Below, one piece after another: positions 7,499 through 16,800 of a stretch of DNA of 31,737 nt. Source of the stretch: a virus; IMG/VR virus record IMGVR_UViG_3300028844_001000, positions 1 to 31,737 of that record; one strand, given 5' to 3'. A model generated the notes under the pieces. That model was given only the letters and a program-made list of their open reading frames with translations. It searched no databases and was not told the origin of the DNA. Positions within the stretch are counted from its first letter, which is position 1. The number at the start of each line of letters is the position of its first letter. Both the position numbers and the translations under genes were made by a program.

Positions 7499-7515
7499 TA
7501 TTTTGTGTATAATTA
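7499..7515 (+). promoter_or_regulatory. promoter-like motif, copy 2
   Basis: TATTTTGTGTATAATTA matches the motif at 1921-1937 in 16 of 17 bases and holds TATAAT at 7508-7513. It lies 55 bases before the ATG of the probable tail tube gene, the most strongly needed product in a tail operon, so a local promoter here makes sense. No convincing -35 hexamer is visible. The motif overlaps the first of three palindromes in this intergenic region. Confidence 0.55.
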
Positions 7516-7530
7516 TACAGATCTAGATCT
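7507..7530. repeat. two abutting 12-bp palindromes
   Basis: GTATAATTATAC (7507-7518) and AGATCTAGATCT (7519-7530) are each perfect 12-base palindromes and touch with no gap. The first includes the -10-like TATAAT. The second is also a direct repeat of AGATCT. Sites for dimeric DNA-binding proteins often look like this, but no regulator is known here. Confidence 0.55.
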
Positions 7531-7549
7531 TTATCCACCTAAAATTAAA

Positions 7550-7561
7550 CCTATTAATAGG
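7550..7561. repeat. 12-bp palindrome touching the tube-gene ribosome site
   Basis: CCTATTAATAGG is a perfect palindrome whose last bases run into the AGGAGAGG ribosome site of the gene at 7570. In RNA the arms would form a short stem with little or no loop, so an operator role on DNA, or a weak stem limiting ribosome access, are both possible. It is too short and lacks a T-run for a terminator. Confidence 0.45.
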
Positions 7562-7569
7562 AGAGGCAA

Positions 7570-8598
7570 ATGGCAAGTAACAGAGTATATTATGCGGTCC
7601 AAAGGGCCACTCTAACTAGATGCAATGCAAATGGGGACACATCAATTACTGGGGGTGACGCAGAAAGCACTCTAGTTTATCCCGCTATGGCATCTAGTAT
7701 GATTCAATCTGTAGGAATTTCGTCTAGTTTAGATTATGAACAGATATTTGAACTTGGTCGTCTTCAGATTTTTCAAAACGTCGAAGGAATTCCTTCCGTA
7801 GAAATTACAGTAGAAAGAGCTTTGGCTGTTAATGACGCTAAAGCTACAATCGACGCAACTTACCCTCAAGGCACTATGTGGCACTTGGCTGGAAACAGTA
7901 CGACAGCTGCTGCTGCTCAACGTTTTAACTTGAACATGCAGACAGCCGCTGACGAAGGAACACTAGTATCAGAGGGATTTGTACAGTGTACTGGATTGTA
8001 CATGTCAAACTACTCACTTAATTTTAACCTAGAAGGCGCATCAACTGAAAGTGCAACTTTTGTTGGTAATGACATTAAATGGAGTAGTGGAGCTATTTCA
8101 CCAGTTGCTGGTCTTTCTTCTTCTGCTGCTATTCAAAGTTACACAGATAGTCCAGTTACAAACAGTGGTGTTCTTGATAGAAGAACTTTTACTGGCGGTA
8201 CTCTTGGTATTAACAGGCTACAAAGTGCTACATTCTCTGTTTCTATGGATAGAGAAGATCTCTTGCAGCTTGGCTCTAAAACACCATTCTTTAGAGCAGC
8301 TACATTCCCAGTAGAAACAACATTAGAGCTTGAATATCTTGCTACTAAAGATTCTAATGGTGTCACTATTGATGAGAACGCTCTCGACTCTGGGTGCGAT
8401 GTAGGTGCAGGTATTAGTTCTGGAGATCACATCAAAGCTGGAAATAGAACATTTAAGTTCGGTAGTATGAACTGGACGGGTTCAAGTTATAGTGGCGGTG
8501 ACGCTGGTGGAGGCAACGCTACTATTAGTTTCAATTATCAAGGGTTTAATTACTTGAACATTGGTACAAACACTGACTTCGATCCAGATTGCGGTTAA
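7570..8598 (+). CDS. probable major tail tube protein
   Basis: Encodes 342 residues behind a strong AGGAGAGG ribosome site and its own promoter-like region. Tube proteins polymerise into the hollow tail around the tape measure. The sequence is strand-rich with the features of this group: an early IFELGRLQIFQNVEGIPSVE followed by ITVERALAVND, then a middle strand set GLYMSNYSLNFNLEGASTES leading to ATFVGNDIKW, and a later set (LQSATFSVSMDREDLLQLG, FPVETTLELEYLA). The end (ATISFNYQGFNYLNIGTNTD) again reads as paired strands. The length is greater than a minimal tube domain (about 150-250 residues), so there may be a decorating domain, perhaps the Ser/Ala-rich part around residues 175-205. Position between the completion gene and tape measure region agrees. 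No sheath gene is adjacent. Confidence 0.68.
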   Translation: MASNRVYYAVQRATLTRCNANGDTSITGGDAESTLVYPAMASSMIQSVGISSSLDYEQIFELGRLQIFQNVEGIPSVEITVERALAVNDAKATIDATYPQGTMWHLAGNSTTAAAAQRFNLNMQTAADEGTLVSEGFVQCTGLYMSNYSLNFNLEGASTESATFVGNDIKWSSGAISPVAGLSSSAAIQSYTDSPVTNSGVLDRRTFTGGTLGINRLQSATFSVSMDREDLLQLGSKTPFFRAATFPVETTLELEYLATKDSNGVTIDENALDSGCDVGAGISSGDHIKAGNRTFKFGSMNWTGSSYSGGDAGGGNATISFNYQGFNYLNIGTNTDFDPDCG

Positions 8599-8656
8599 GT
8601 CAAATATGACTAGGAATTACAAGGACACAACACGACTCCCGTAGGCGAGGTTTATT

Positions 8657-9667
8657 ATGGATCATCGTTTGCGGGAGTTTTTTGTTACAAAAATTAGGTT
8701 GGGTACTGTCTATATAAAAGAGTTTGACATTTTAATTAAACCAGCTGAACTGACAGATGTAATAGCAGCTTACGAAGTATACAGCGATGCTTTAGAGGAA
8801 GCCATATCAGACGGACTAATGACGATACAGGAAAATGAAAATTATATGTTAAATACAGGACAGTGGACTAATTTAGATGATGATAATCTCAAAGATGTTA
8901 ATACTTTAGTAGAAGATGTTAAAGTCGCAATGTATGAGAATTACAATGAACCTAAGCAATTAAAATCTTTAAGAAAATCTTTATCCAGAAAAGAAAAATT
9001 GTATAAGTCTTTGTTGTTTAAAAAAAATGCAAACTATTCAAATACAGCAGAATCTTTTGCTGAGACAGCTAGACTTCTATTTTTAGTGGAAAGATGCTCT
9101 GATACTAAAGGTATTGATATAGAAGAAAATATTAATACTATTATTAGCTCTTATAATGCTTCTATATTTGATGACACCATTATTAGAGACTTGTGTAGAA
9201 ACGAGCCTTGGAGGTCAACTTGGAGCGTTCGCAATGAATGCAAGCACGGTTTATTTCCTAATGAAGAATTAACTACAAATCAAAAAAACTTGGTATTATG
9301 GTCCAAGAGTTATGATGGTATTCATGAGTCTCCAGATTGTCCACCGCAAGAGGTTATTGATGATGACGACTGCTTAGATGGTTGGTTTATAGCACAGTCT
9401 AGGAAAAGAAAGGCTGAAGCAAATAAGCAGCAGGCAGAAGACTCGATTAAAAATGAAAAAGTCAAAAGTTCAGACAATGTTTTCTTAATGTCTGGATCGA
9501 AAGAAAAAACAAAATCAATACATGACATAAATACTAGAGAGTCAAAGGATATTAAAATTATGAGGAATAGAAGTATTAAAGAAAAAGGAAGTATAGATCA
9601 TGAGCATTTGCCAGACAGACAAGCCGAACACAAAGCTAATATACAAAAAGGACTAACGAAAGGATAA
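8657..9667 (+). CDS. unknown tail-region protein, 336 aa
   Basis: Encodes 336 residues with AGGCGAGG seven bases upstream of the ATG. It begins MDHRLREFFVTKIRLGTVYI and continues with mostly helical, charged sequence to about residue 180. A more distinctive centre follows: EPWRSTWSVRNECKHGLF, then LVLWSKSYDGIHESPDCPP and VIDDDDCLDGWFIAQSRKRK (W215 to about residue 252). After that the chain is highly charged, Lys/Glu-rich and probably disordered to the end. The Trp/Asp-rich centre looks conserved-family-like, but I cannot name the family. The place between tube and tape measure genes is where tail assembly chaperones normally lie, so a chaperone or tape measure partner is a reasonable guess. 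The preceding 58-base gap holds only a weak GTCA/TGAC stem at 8599-8610. Confidence 0.7.
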   Translation: MDHRLREFFVTKIRLGTVYIKEFDILIKPAELTDVIAAYEVYSDALEEAISDGLMTIQENENYMLNTGQWTNLDDDNLKDVNTLVEDVKVAMYENYNEPKQLKSLRKSLSRKEKLYKSLLFKKNANYSNTAESFAETARLLFLVERCSDTKGIDIEENINTIISSYNASIFDDTIIRDLCRNEPWRSTWSVRNECKHGLFPNEELTTNQKNLVLWSKSYDGIHESPDCPPQEVIDDDDCLDGWFIAQSRKRKAEANKQQAEDSIKNEKVKSSDNVFLMSGSKEKTKSIHDINTRESKDIKIMRNRSIKEKGSIDHEHLPDRQAEHKANIQKGLTKG

Positions 9668-9672
9668 CTATT

Positions 9673-9984
9673 ATGGCATTACAAGATAGTAAGATTTATA
9701 AACAAAAATCTGCTGATAGACTACGCAGAACAATGAAGAAAAAAGTACAAACTACAATGATAGGTGCTATATCTTCAGTTGAAAATTTGTTTGGTTTTCT
9801 ATGGGAAGAAGAATCCGAGCATAGTGAAAAAATGAGAGAGCTTTTTAATACTCTTAGGTCAGAAGTACTAGACAAAGGAAATCATCAAATTAGAAATGTT
9901 GATGCTGAAATGGATATGTACGACGTAGTATTGAAAACTCATCACACGAAATTACCAGTAAGACAAATTGGAGGAAACAAATGA
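9673..9984 (+). CDS. small helical tail-region protein, 103 aa
   Basis: Encodes 103 residues; an AAAGGA site lies just before the ATG. The product is almost wholly helical and charged: a basic N-terminus (DSKIYKQKSADRLRRTMKKK), a hydrophobic helix (MIGAISSVENLFGFLWEEES), then EKMRELFNTLRSEVLDKGNH and a tail (MDMYDVVLKTHHTKLPVRQI). It has no membrane segment. The stop TGA overlaps the ATG of the next gene. Size and position resemble the first of the two tail assembly chaperones of other phages, but there is no canonical slippery heptamer at the overlap (GGAAACAAATGA), so simple coupled translation is more likely. No family recognised. Confidence 0.65.
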   Translation: MALQDSKIYKQKSADRLRRTMKKKVQTTMIGAISSVENLFGFLWEEESEHSEKMRELFNTLRSEVLDKGNHQIRNVDAEMDMYDVVLKTHHTKLPVRQIGGNK

Positions 9985-10820
9985 TTAAATCTAAACAAAT
10001 TGATGTGGAAAAAGAAGACGGTACTGTAATGAAGATTGAGGTTAAAAAGCCAAATGCTCACCTCATAAATAAAGCCCAGAAGATTGGTGCTAAGGTCTGG
10101 ACAGAATCTGTCAAGGACGGTCTGTTTACTAAAGTCTCTCTTAATGATTTTATGAAAGAAAATGGTATTTGGGATGATCATAAAGAGGAGGAGCAGAATA
10201 CTATAACAGAAAATATTAAACTCTTAGAAAGACAAATTGCTTTAGGCGTGGATGGTCGCAAGCTAAAGGTTTCTGAGGGCAAGCGTAAAGCTATCGAAAT
10301 TAGGCAATTACGTATCAAGTTGAGACAATTAATCTCTGAAAAAATCGCTCTTGAAGCCAATACAGCAGAAGGTTTGGCAGATAATGCTAAATTTAATTTT
10401 TTAGTAGCAAATTGTACCTACGATGCTGGGGGTCAAAAAGTGTATAAAAGTCTAGATGATTATGACGAAAACTCAGATGATGAAGTAGCTTTCGCTGCGG
10501 CTGCTACTTTGGGACAGATGATGTATAATCTAGATAATAGTTACGAAGAAGAACTTCCTGAAAATCAGTTTCTAAAGAAGTTTAATTTAGTGGATGAAGA
10601 TTTGTCTTTGGTGGATAAATCTGGTAATAGGGTGGATGTGGACGGAACCAAAGTCAACGACAAGGGGTGGTTAGTCAATGATGATGGGGAAAGAATTGAT
10701 CGGGATGGGAATCTTCTGAATGATCAAGGCCAAATTATATTACAAGCAGAATATGAAGATGATGTAAACGACACGCCAAAATCAAAACCAAAAGCAGCAA
10801 CCAAAAAGAAAACCGAGTAG
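9981..10820 (+). CDS. tail-region protein with six tandem heptapeptides
   Basis: Encodes 279 residues; the ATG overlaps the preceding stop (ATGA). Residues 1-60 contain a small domain (DGTVMKIEVKKPNAHLINKA, VWTESVKDGLFTKVSLNDFM) that recalls the start of tail assembly chaperone-type proteins, followed by a long helix with a coiled-coil look (residues about 70-125, rich in Lys, Arg, Leu and Ile). Residues 211-252 are six consecutive seven-residue units of form [VIL]-[DN]-x-x-G-x-x, including VDVDGTK, VNDDGER and IDRDGNL. The C-terminus is Lys-rich (SKPKAATKKKTE). Acidic DxDG units can bind calcium or act as flexible spacers; neither is shown. Its place immediately upstream of the tape measure gene suggests a chaperone or tape measure partner. 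An imperfect AGTTA/TAACT inverted pair lies in the 41-base gap after it. Confidence 0.65.
   Translation: MIKSKQIDVEKEDGTVMKIEVKKPNAHLINKAQKIGAKVWTESVKDGLFTKVSLNDFMKENGIWDDHKEEEQNTITENIKLLERQIALGVDGRKLKVSEGKRKAIEIRQLRIKLRQLISEKIALEANTAEGLADNAKFNFLVANCTYDAGGQKVYKSLDDYDENSDDEVAFAAAATLGQMMYNLDNSYEEELPENQFLKKFNLVDEDLSLVDKSGNRVDVDGTKVNDKGWLVNDDGERIDRDGNLLNDQGQIILQAEYEDDVNDTPKSKPKAATKKKTE
10611..10736 (+). repeat. six tandem heptapeptide-coding units
   Basis: Six back-to-back 21-base units encode VDKSGNR, VDVDGTK, VNDKGWL, VNDDGER, IDRDGNL and LNDQGQI. The Gly at position 5 is invariant and position 2 is always Asp or Asn. The DNA units have diverged, so selection appears to be on the protein pattern. 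Confidence 0.8.
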
Positions 10821-10861
10821 TGGAAAGTTAGTTGGACAGTACGAAATAACTGGAAGATAAT

Positions 10862-13800
10862 ATGTCAAAATTCGTACTTACCGCACAACTACAATTACAA
10901 GCACCTAAAAATGTTCGTAAAGTTGTTAGTCAAATACAATCACAACTTCAGAACGTTAATGTAAATGTTGCTGTAAAAAATGCAGCCCAAAGTAACAAGC
11001 AGCTAAAAAACCTATCTAATTCTGCTAATCAAGCTAGCAATAGCTTTCAGAATATGGGTAAGTCTTTAAACGCTTCTATTAGAAGGTTTACTGGTTTAGC
11101 AATTGCTACAAGGGCTGTAAGTTTGTTTACTAACACTCTTGGTAATGCTATCAGGGAAGCCATTGATTTTGAGAGAGAATTAGTTAAGGTATCTCAGGTC
11201 ACTGGTAAAACTGTAGCTCAACTTCAATCTTTGACAAATACGATTGGCTCTTTGTCTACGAGCTTAGGTGTTTCTTCTACTTCATTATTAAGTGTTTCTA
11301 GGATACTTGCTCAGACGGGTCTATCTGCAAGAGATACGCAAACCGCTTTGGCTACTTTAGCTAGAACTGAACTAGCTCCTACATTTGATAATATTACTCA
11401 GACTGCTGAAGGTGCTGTTGCTATCCTAAATCAGTTTGGTCAAGGGGCTGCTGCGTTAGAAGCGCAACTTGGTTCTTTGAATGCGGTAGCTGGTCAGTTT
11501 GCTGTAGAATCTGGTGACTTGATTGCTGTCATTCGTAGAACGGGCGGTGTGTTTAAAGCAGCTGGTGGTGATCTTAATGAATTAATTGCGTTATTCACCA
11601 GTGTTAGAGCTACGACGCGAGAATCCGCTGAAAGTATTTCTACTGGTTTAAGAACTATTTTTACTCGTATTCAACGTCCTGAGACTATTGAATATCTTAG
11701 ACAGTTTGGGGTTGAGCTTGTTGATTTACAAGGTAAATTTGTTGGCCCTTTTGAAGCTATAAGACAACTTAGTGCGGCCCTTGCTGGACTAGAGCAGGGT
11801 GACATCACGTTTATTGAAATCGCAGAACAGTTGGGTGGTTTTAGACAGATCGGTAAAGTTATTCCATTGCTGCAACAATTTGCTGTTGCTCAAGCTGCTC
11901 TTAACGTAGCGCAAGAAGGCTCTGGAAGTTTAGCTACTGACGCTGCCAAAGCGCAAGCCGCTTTAGCTATTCAAATTACTAAAGTTAAAGAAGAGTTTTT
12001 GTCTTTAATTAGGAGTGTTACATCTAGCACTACTTTCCAAGTTATGGCTGATACTGTTCTTAAACTTACTAGTGCGCTATTACAATTAGCTGATGCGTTG
12101 GCTCCTATCATACCTCTTCTTGGAGCTTTTGCTGGAGCGAAATTGTTAGGCTCTATGGGTAAGGGTGCTGGCAAAATGTTTGGTTTTAATAAGGGTGGTA
12201 AAGTATTACACTTTGCTAGAGGTGGTATGGTCCCCGGCACTGGCAATAGAGATACAGTTCCCGCCATGCTTCAACCCGGAGAGTTTGTAATTAAAAAGAG
12301 TAGTGTTGAGAAACTAGGATCATCTACTCTATCTGCGATGAATGAGAATAGATTTAACAGGGGCATGGATGATCGGCGCGCCCTAACAATGGCAGCTAGA
12401 CCAAAAGAATATTCTTTCTCTGCTGATCCACAATCAGCTGGCAAAGGGCAGGGTAATTTTAAATTACTAGGTGACATTAATGCTATGTCTGAAGAAGCTA
12501 GGATGAAATTAGCAGCTGTAAAAAGCAAATACACTGGAGCTTTCTTAAGACCAGAAGCTAGAGACCAAGTAGTTCAGGGAACTCTTGAAGGAAAACCTGT
12601 TAGAGCTGCGCTCGAAAAAGATCCAAATTTTCAAGCAGCGAAAAAACTTGCCGCAAGTAATCCACAAGTTTTAGAAGCTTTGCAGAGAGAACTTTCACAG
12701 ATTGACGCAGTAGCTAAGGGCGTTGACTCTGGTTTTACTTTATACGCTGGATCTTTAGAAAAAAATGCTGCTGAAGCAATGGAAGGTGATATCGTATCAG
12801 GAGTTAGAGATGTAGTTCAAAGAAACACCGCAACTATAGGAGGTAATCTTGGACTGAGAAGCATTCCAGATCAAGGTAAGATTTTAAAACAAGCTAATAT
12901 CAGTCAGGTTGCTGGTAATGTATTTGAAGCTATACTCTTGTCTGCTGGAGCTAAACGGCCTTACGATGAAGCAGATAGAGATGCTAGTGCAGACTTTGAC
13001 TTTCCTACAGGTCTTGGTCCAAATATAGCCGCAAACTTTGGATTAAGTCCTTATGCTGGAAGACCCGGAGATGCCAAGTCTACATTTAATCCTAAAAATG
13101 TTGGTTCTTTTAATAAGAAAGTTAAAAACTTTGAAACACAAAAAGCACAAGAAGATGTCGCCGCAGTATTAAAAGATAATTTAACTCTTATTTTAGGACA
13201 ACTACAAGCTCAGGGAACAGACATTGGATTGCCCGGAACTGAGGGTAGAAGAAAAGCTTTGAACTTGCCCGCCGGTTCAAAGGGGCGAACTGCCAATGAA
13301 ATATTGAAAGCTTTTGCTTCTGGTGGCCCTGCTGGTCCAGACACAGTTCCTGCCTTGTTAACTCCCGGTGAGTTTGTTGTAAACAGAAAATCAGCACAAA
13401 AGATTGGTTATGATAGATTAGGAAAAATGAATAAAGTTGCGAAGTTCAACAAGGGTGGCTCTGTTGGTGATATCGTACAAAGGTTTGAAAATGGTGGTAC
13501 AGCACAAAGCATTGACTTCTCAGGTATAAACTCTGGCCTAAATAATACTATTAAAAGTTTTAATAATTCTAGTAAATCTATGTTGGCATTTGCAAGGATC
13601 ACTAACACAGCCACACAAGCTGTAGCAAATCAGTTGACTGTTTCAGGACAAATGAGTGCCGCTACCAACCAGCGCATACAAGCTTCACTAAGAGCTAGTA
13701 ATGCTAGCATAAAGAGCGCAGCTGGCGCTGTAAAACAGCAAGGAGCAGCTCAGGCTGTTACGGCTGCTAGTAACAAACAGGCAGCAGCTCAAAATGCTGC

Positions 13801-16800
13801 AATAGCGTCTATACAAGGTCAAGGCAAAGCAGCAGCTGCTGCTAGCACTGGGTTGTCGGGAATGATGGGCGGTCTGTTTGCTGTGCAAATGCTTCTTTCG
13901 CAAATGCAGTACGACATTGATGAAACATCGGGTGTTTTTCAGTACATGTTTAATGGCGCTTCACAATTAGCTATGCAACTAACTGTTGTTGCCACGCTGC
14001 TTGAAAGCGAGATGGCTCAAGCTATATTGTCTAGTGCGGCTGCTCATCTTAATTTAAATATTAGTATGGCTAGTCTTTCAACGAGTATGGCTGTGGCGAC
14101 AGGAGTTGTAGGACTTTTAGTAGCTGGATTATATCTATTCCTCAACGCAACAATAGAATCTGCTGAAGCTGCTAAGAAAAGAGCTATTGAAGATGGAAAT
14201 GTTGATGAGGCTGGTAAGCAGGCTGTTATAGCAGCTAATGCTAAAGTTGCCAAGACTACATTAGCGATGGGCATAGCTGTAGCGGCGGTGACAGTGCTTC
14301 TTTATAAAATGGCAGCTGCTCAGAGCGTTAACATTAGAGCTGCGGGATTGTTTGGTATAGGCATTGGAGTTGCTGTGGCAGGCGCTGCTCTTTTCGCTGC
14401 TGGTCTTACGGCTGGAGTTGATAGCGTTGGTTTACTTGCTAGAGCTGCTGAAACTGCTGCTAAAGCAGAGGCTTCTTTAGAAAAGTCTAGCAAGGTTTTG
14501 GCAGATAGTCAAAAAGACGCAACTGACGCTATGAAAGAATTTAAGAAAGGAACTATAGACGCTTCTGAAGCATTAGCTAGAAGTAGAGACGCAGCAAAAG
14601 CTGTTGCAGAAACTCAGGCTGCTGTAGCGGCTGCTAATCGTGCAGCTTCAGCATCAGTTGTTAATTTTGGAAGTGTGTTTGGCTCGATACTCAAGGCTAT
14701 GACTTTTGGTATGACTAATTTTGGTTTTGAGGATGTAGAAAGCGCTCAAACAAGAACAGATTCAGAAAATAAAGCTAGAAGTAAGGAAGCTGAAAAACAA
14801 GCAGCAGATTTAGTAGCTCAGAATCAACCTGCAATTAATGCCTTAGCTAAACAAACTACATCAGCGGGTGGCAGTTTTGCAGACTTTATGAGACAGTTGC
14901 AAGCTACTAATCCAGAACTAGCTAGATTGGCTGACCAAGGCGCGCTTCATAAAGCATTTTTAAATATACAAAAAGAAGCGGCTAGAACAGCGAAAGCTTT
15001 TGAAGCAATGAATCTTGGCTTCCAAGGAGTCAATGCTGCTGCCACTGCAATGTCCGTTGGCGTTAATAATCTTGTAGGTAGATTTGATGGTTCTATTAGT
15101 GAGATAGATGCTACCATCGCTACGCTGCAAGCTGGTGTAAGTAATGCAGCTCAAGGTATGGGCGCTGGCGTATTTGAACAGGCTCTTGATACAGCAGCTA
15201 GTAAAATTGAAAGATTGGGAGGAGATGCTACTAAGTTCAGACAAAACATGTTGGCTATTAATCAAGCTCAAAAATTCTTTGTATCAGCTACAGCAGAAGC
15301 TAAAGATAATCTTATGGCTGAATTTAAGAGAGGTGCTGCTGGAGCCGGAACAGCTGGAGACAGACGAGAAGCATTTGCAGATGCAGTAATTGGTCAAATG
15401 GATGGAGTTGGGGATGAAGTCAAGTCACGTATCCGAGACGCATTAGCTGGAGCAGAAATTAGTAATGAAGATTTAAATGCAATTATGGAAGGTAGGATGG
15501 ATGTTCTTGATAAGGTTATGAAAGATTTAGGAGATACAACCTTAAACCAAGTTCTTCCAGCTTTGCAAGAATTAGCTAAAACAGAAAAGGCACTTGCTGA
15601 AATACAAACTAGACGATTAGCTCTTGAAGATAAATTTATCTCTTCTATACAAAAACAAATAGATGTAACATTAGAAGCTGCTGAAATAATGGCTGAGTTT
15701 GGTGGAGCAGCTGTTTCTCCAGCAGACAGACGAGGAGCTATTGTAGGTCAATTAAATGCTAGTGGTGCTGCTCTTGGTTTAAGTCAAATGCGCACTGGCA
15801 GCGCTGACGAGATTAGACAAAGAAATAGAGAAATATCTTCTGAACAATCAGCTATGCAAGAAACTAGAATGCGGGCTGCTCAGGGTGATGCTAAAGCTCA
15901 GAATCAAGTAAGCGATCCTGCATTTAAGGCTAGAGAAGAAAGACTCAAGAAAGCTGCTGAAGAAAACTACCGCAAGACAAAAGAATTAATAGATGTAAAA
16001 AGACAAGAAATTAAAGTCATTGAAGCTAAGAATGCCGCTGAAAAGAAAGCTGCTGACGCATTGCTGGGTGGGAATATTGAAGAGTTCATGGACCAAATGG
16101 CTGGTAAGGGAGCGGCTACAGCAGCAGCATTAGGTAGTCCTCAGTTGGCTGCTCAGTTCGGGGTTCGTGCTTTTGGTACAGCCAATGAGCAACTTCAAGG
16201 AATGCAAGATGCTGGAGCTACTAGTTTCATGGGAATGAACATATCTGCTGCTAGACAAAATGCTGTAGGCTTTGGAGCAATGAACGCTGGCATGGGATTC
16301 TCAGGAGCTTCTAGTTTGGCCCAAGCAGCTACTGGTACTAGTCCTGAAGCTCAGGCTGTTAATGCAGCAGCTAGAGACTTAGCTAGTACATTACCGCAGT
16401 CTACAGCCAATCTATCACAAGCTACTGCTCATATGTATAATGCTACTCTTATGATGGAAAGAACGGCGATGGAAGAAAGAGATTCTGCCGTAGCCAATGT
16501 TGATGCTAGGTCTAGTGGTACTGGAGTTGCTGGCACTGGTGGTACTAGTGGTGCTGGTGCTACTGGTGGTACTGGTGGTACTGGTGGTGGTCGTACTGGT
16601 GGTGGTACTGGTGGTGGTGGCGGTGGCTCTAGAGGTTCTGGTGGTGGAGGAGGTCAAGCTGATTCTGGAAGTCTTGTAACTGCTACTAGTGAAGCTGCTA
16701 GTAAGTTCCAAGCTGCTGCTTCTGCTTTAGGTAGCAAGTTGGATTCTTTAAGCTCCGCTTTGTCTACAAATGTACCAAGTTTTGCTGGACTAGAAAATGC

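Noticed and set aside
7519-7561. Rho-independent terminator before the tube gene
   Set aside because: The palindromes are short, AT-rich, have no proper loop and no following T-run.
8599-8656. Regulatory hairpin in the 58-base gap after the tube gene
   Set aside because: Only a four-base GTCA/TGAC stem is present, which is too weak to call.
9968-9990. Possible programmed -1 frameshift between the 103- and 279-residue genes
   Set aside because: The sequence GGAAACAAATGA does not fit the X-XXY-YYZ slippery pattern in the reading frame, and the ATGA overlap alone explains coupled translation.
16497-16679. 60-codon Leu/Val-only frame and the opposite-strand Thr/Ser-only frame
   Set aside because: Both arise from the GGT/ACT simple repeat encoding the Gly-rich linker of the tape measure protein.
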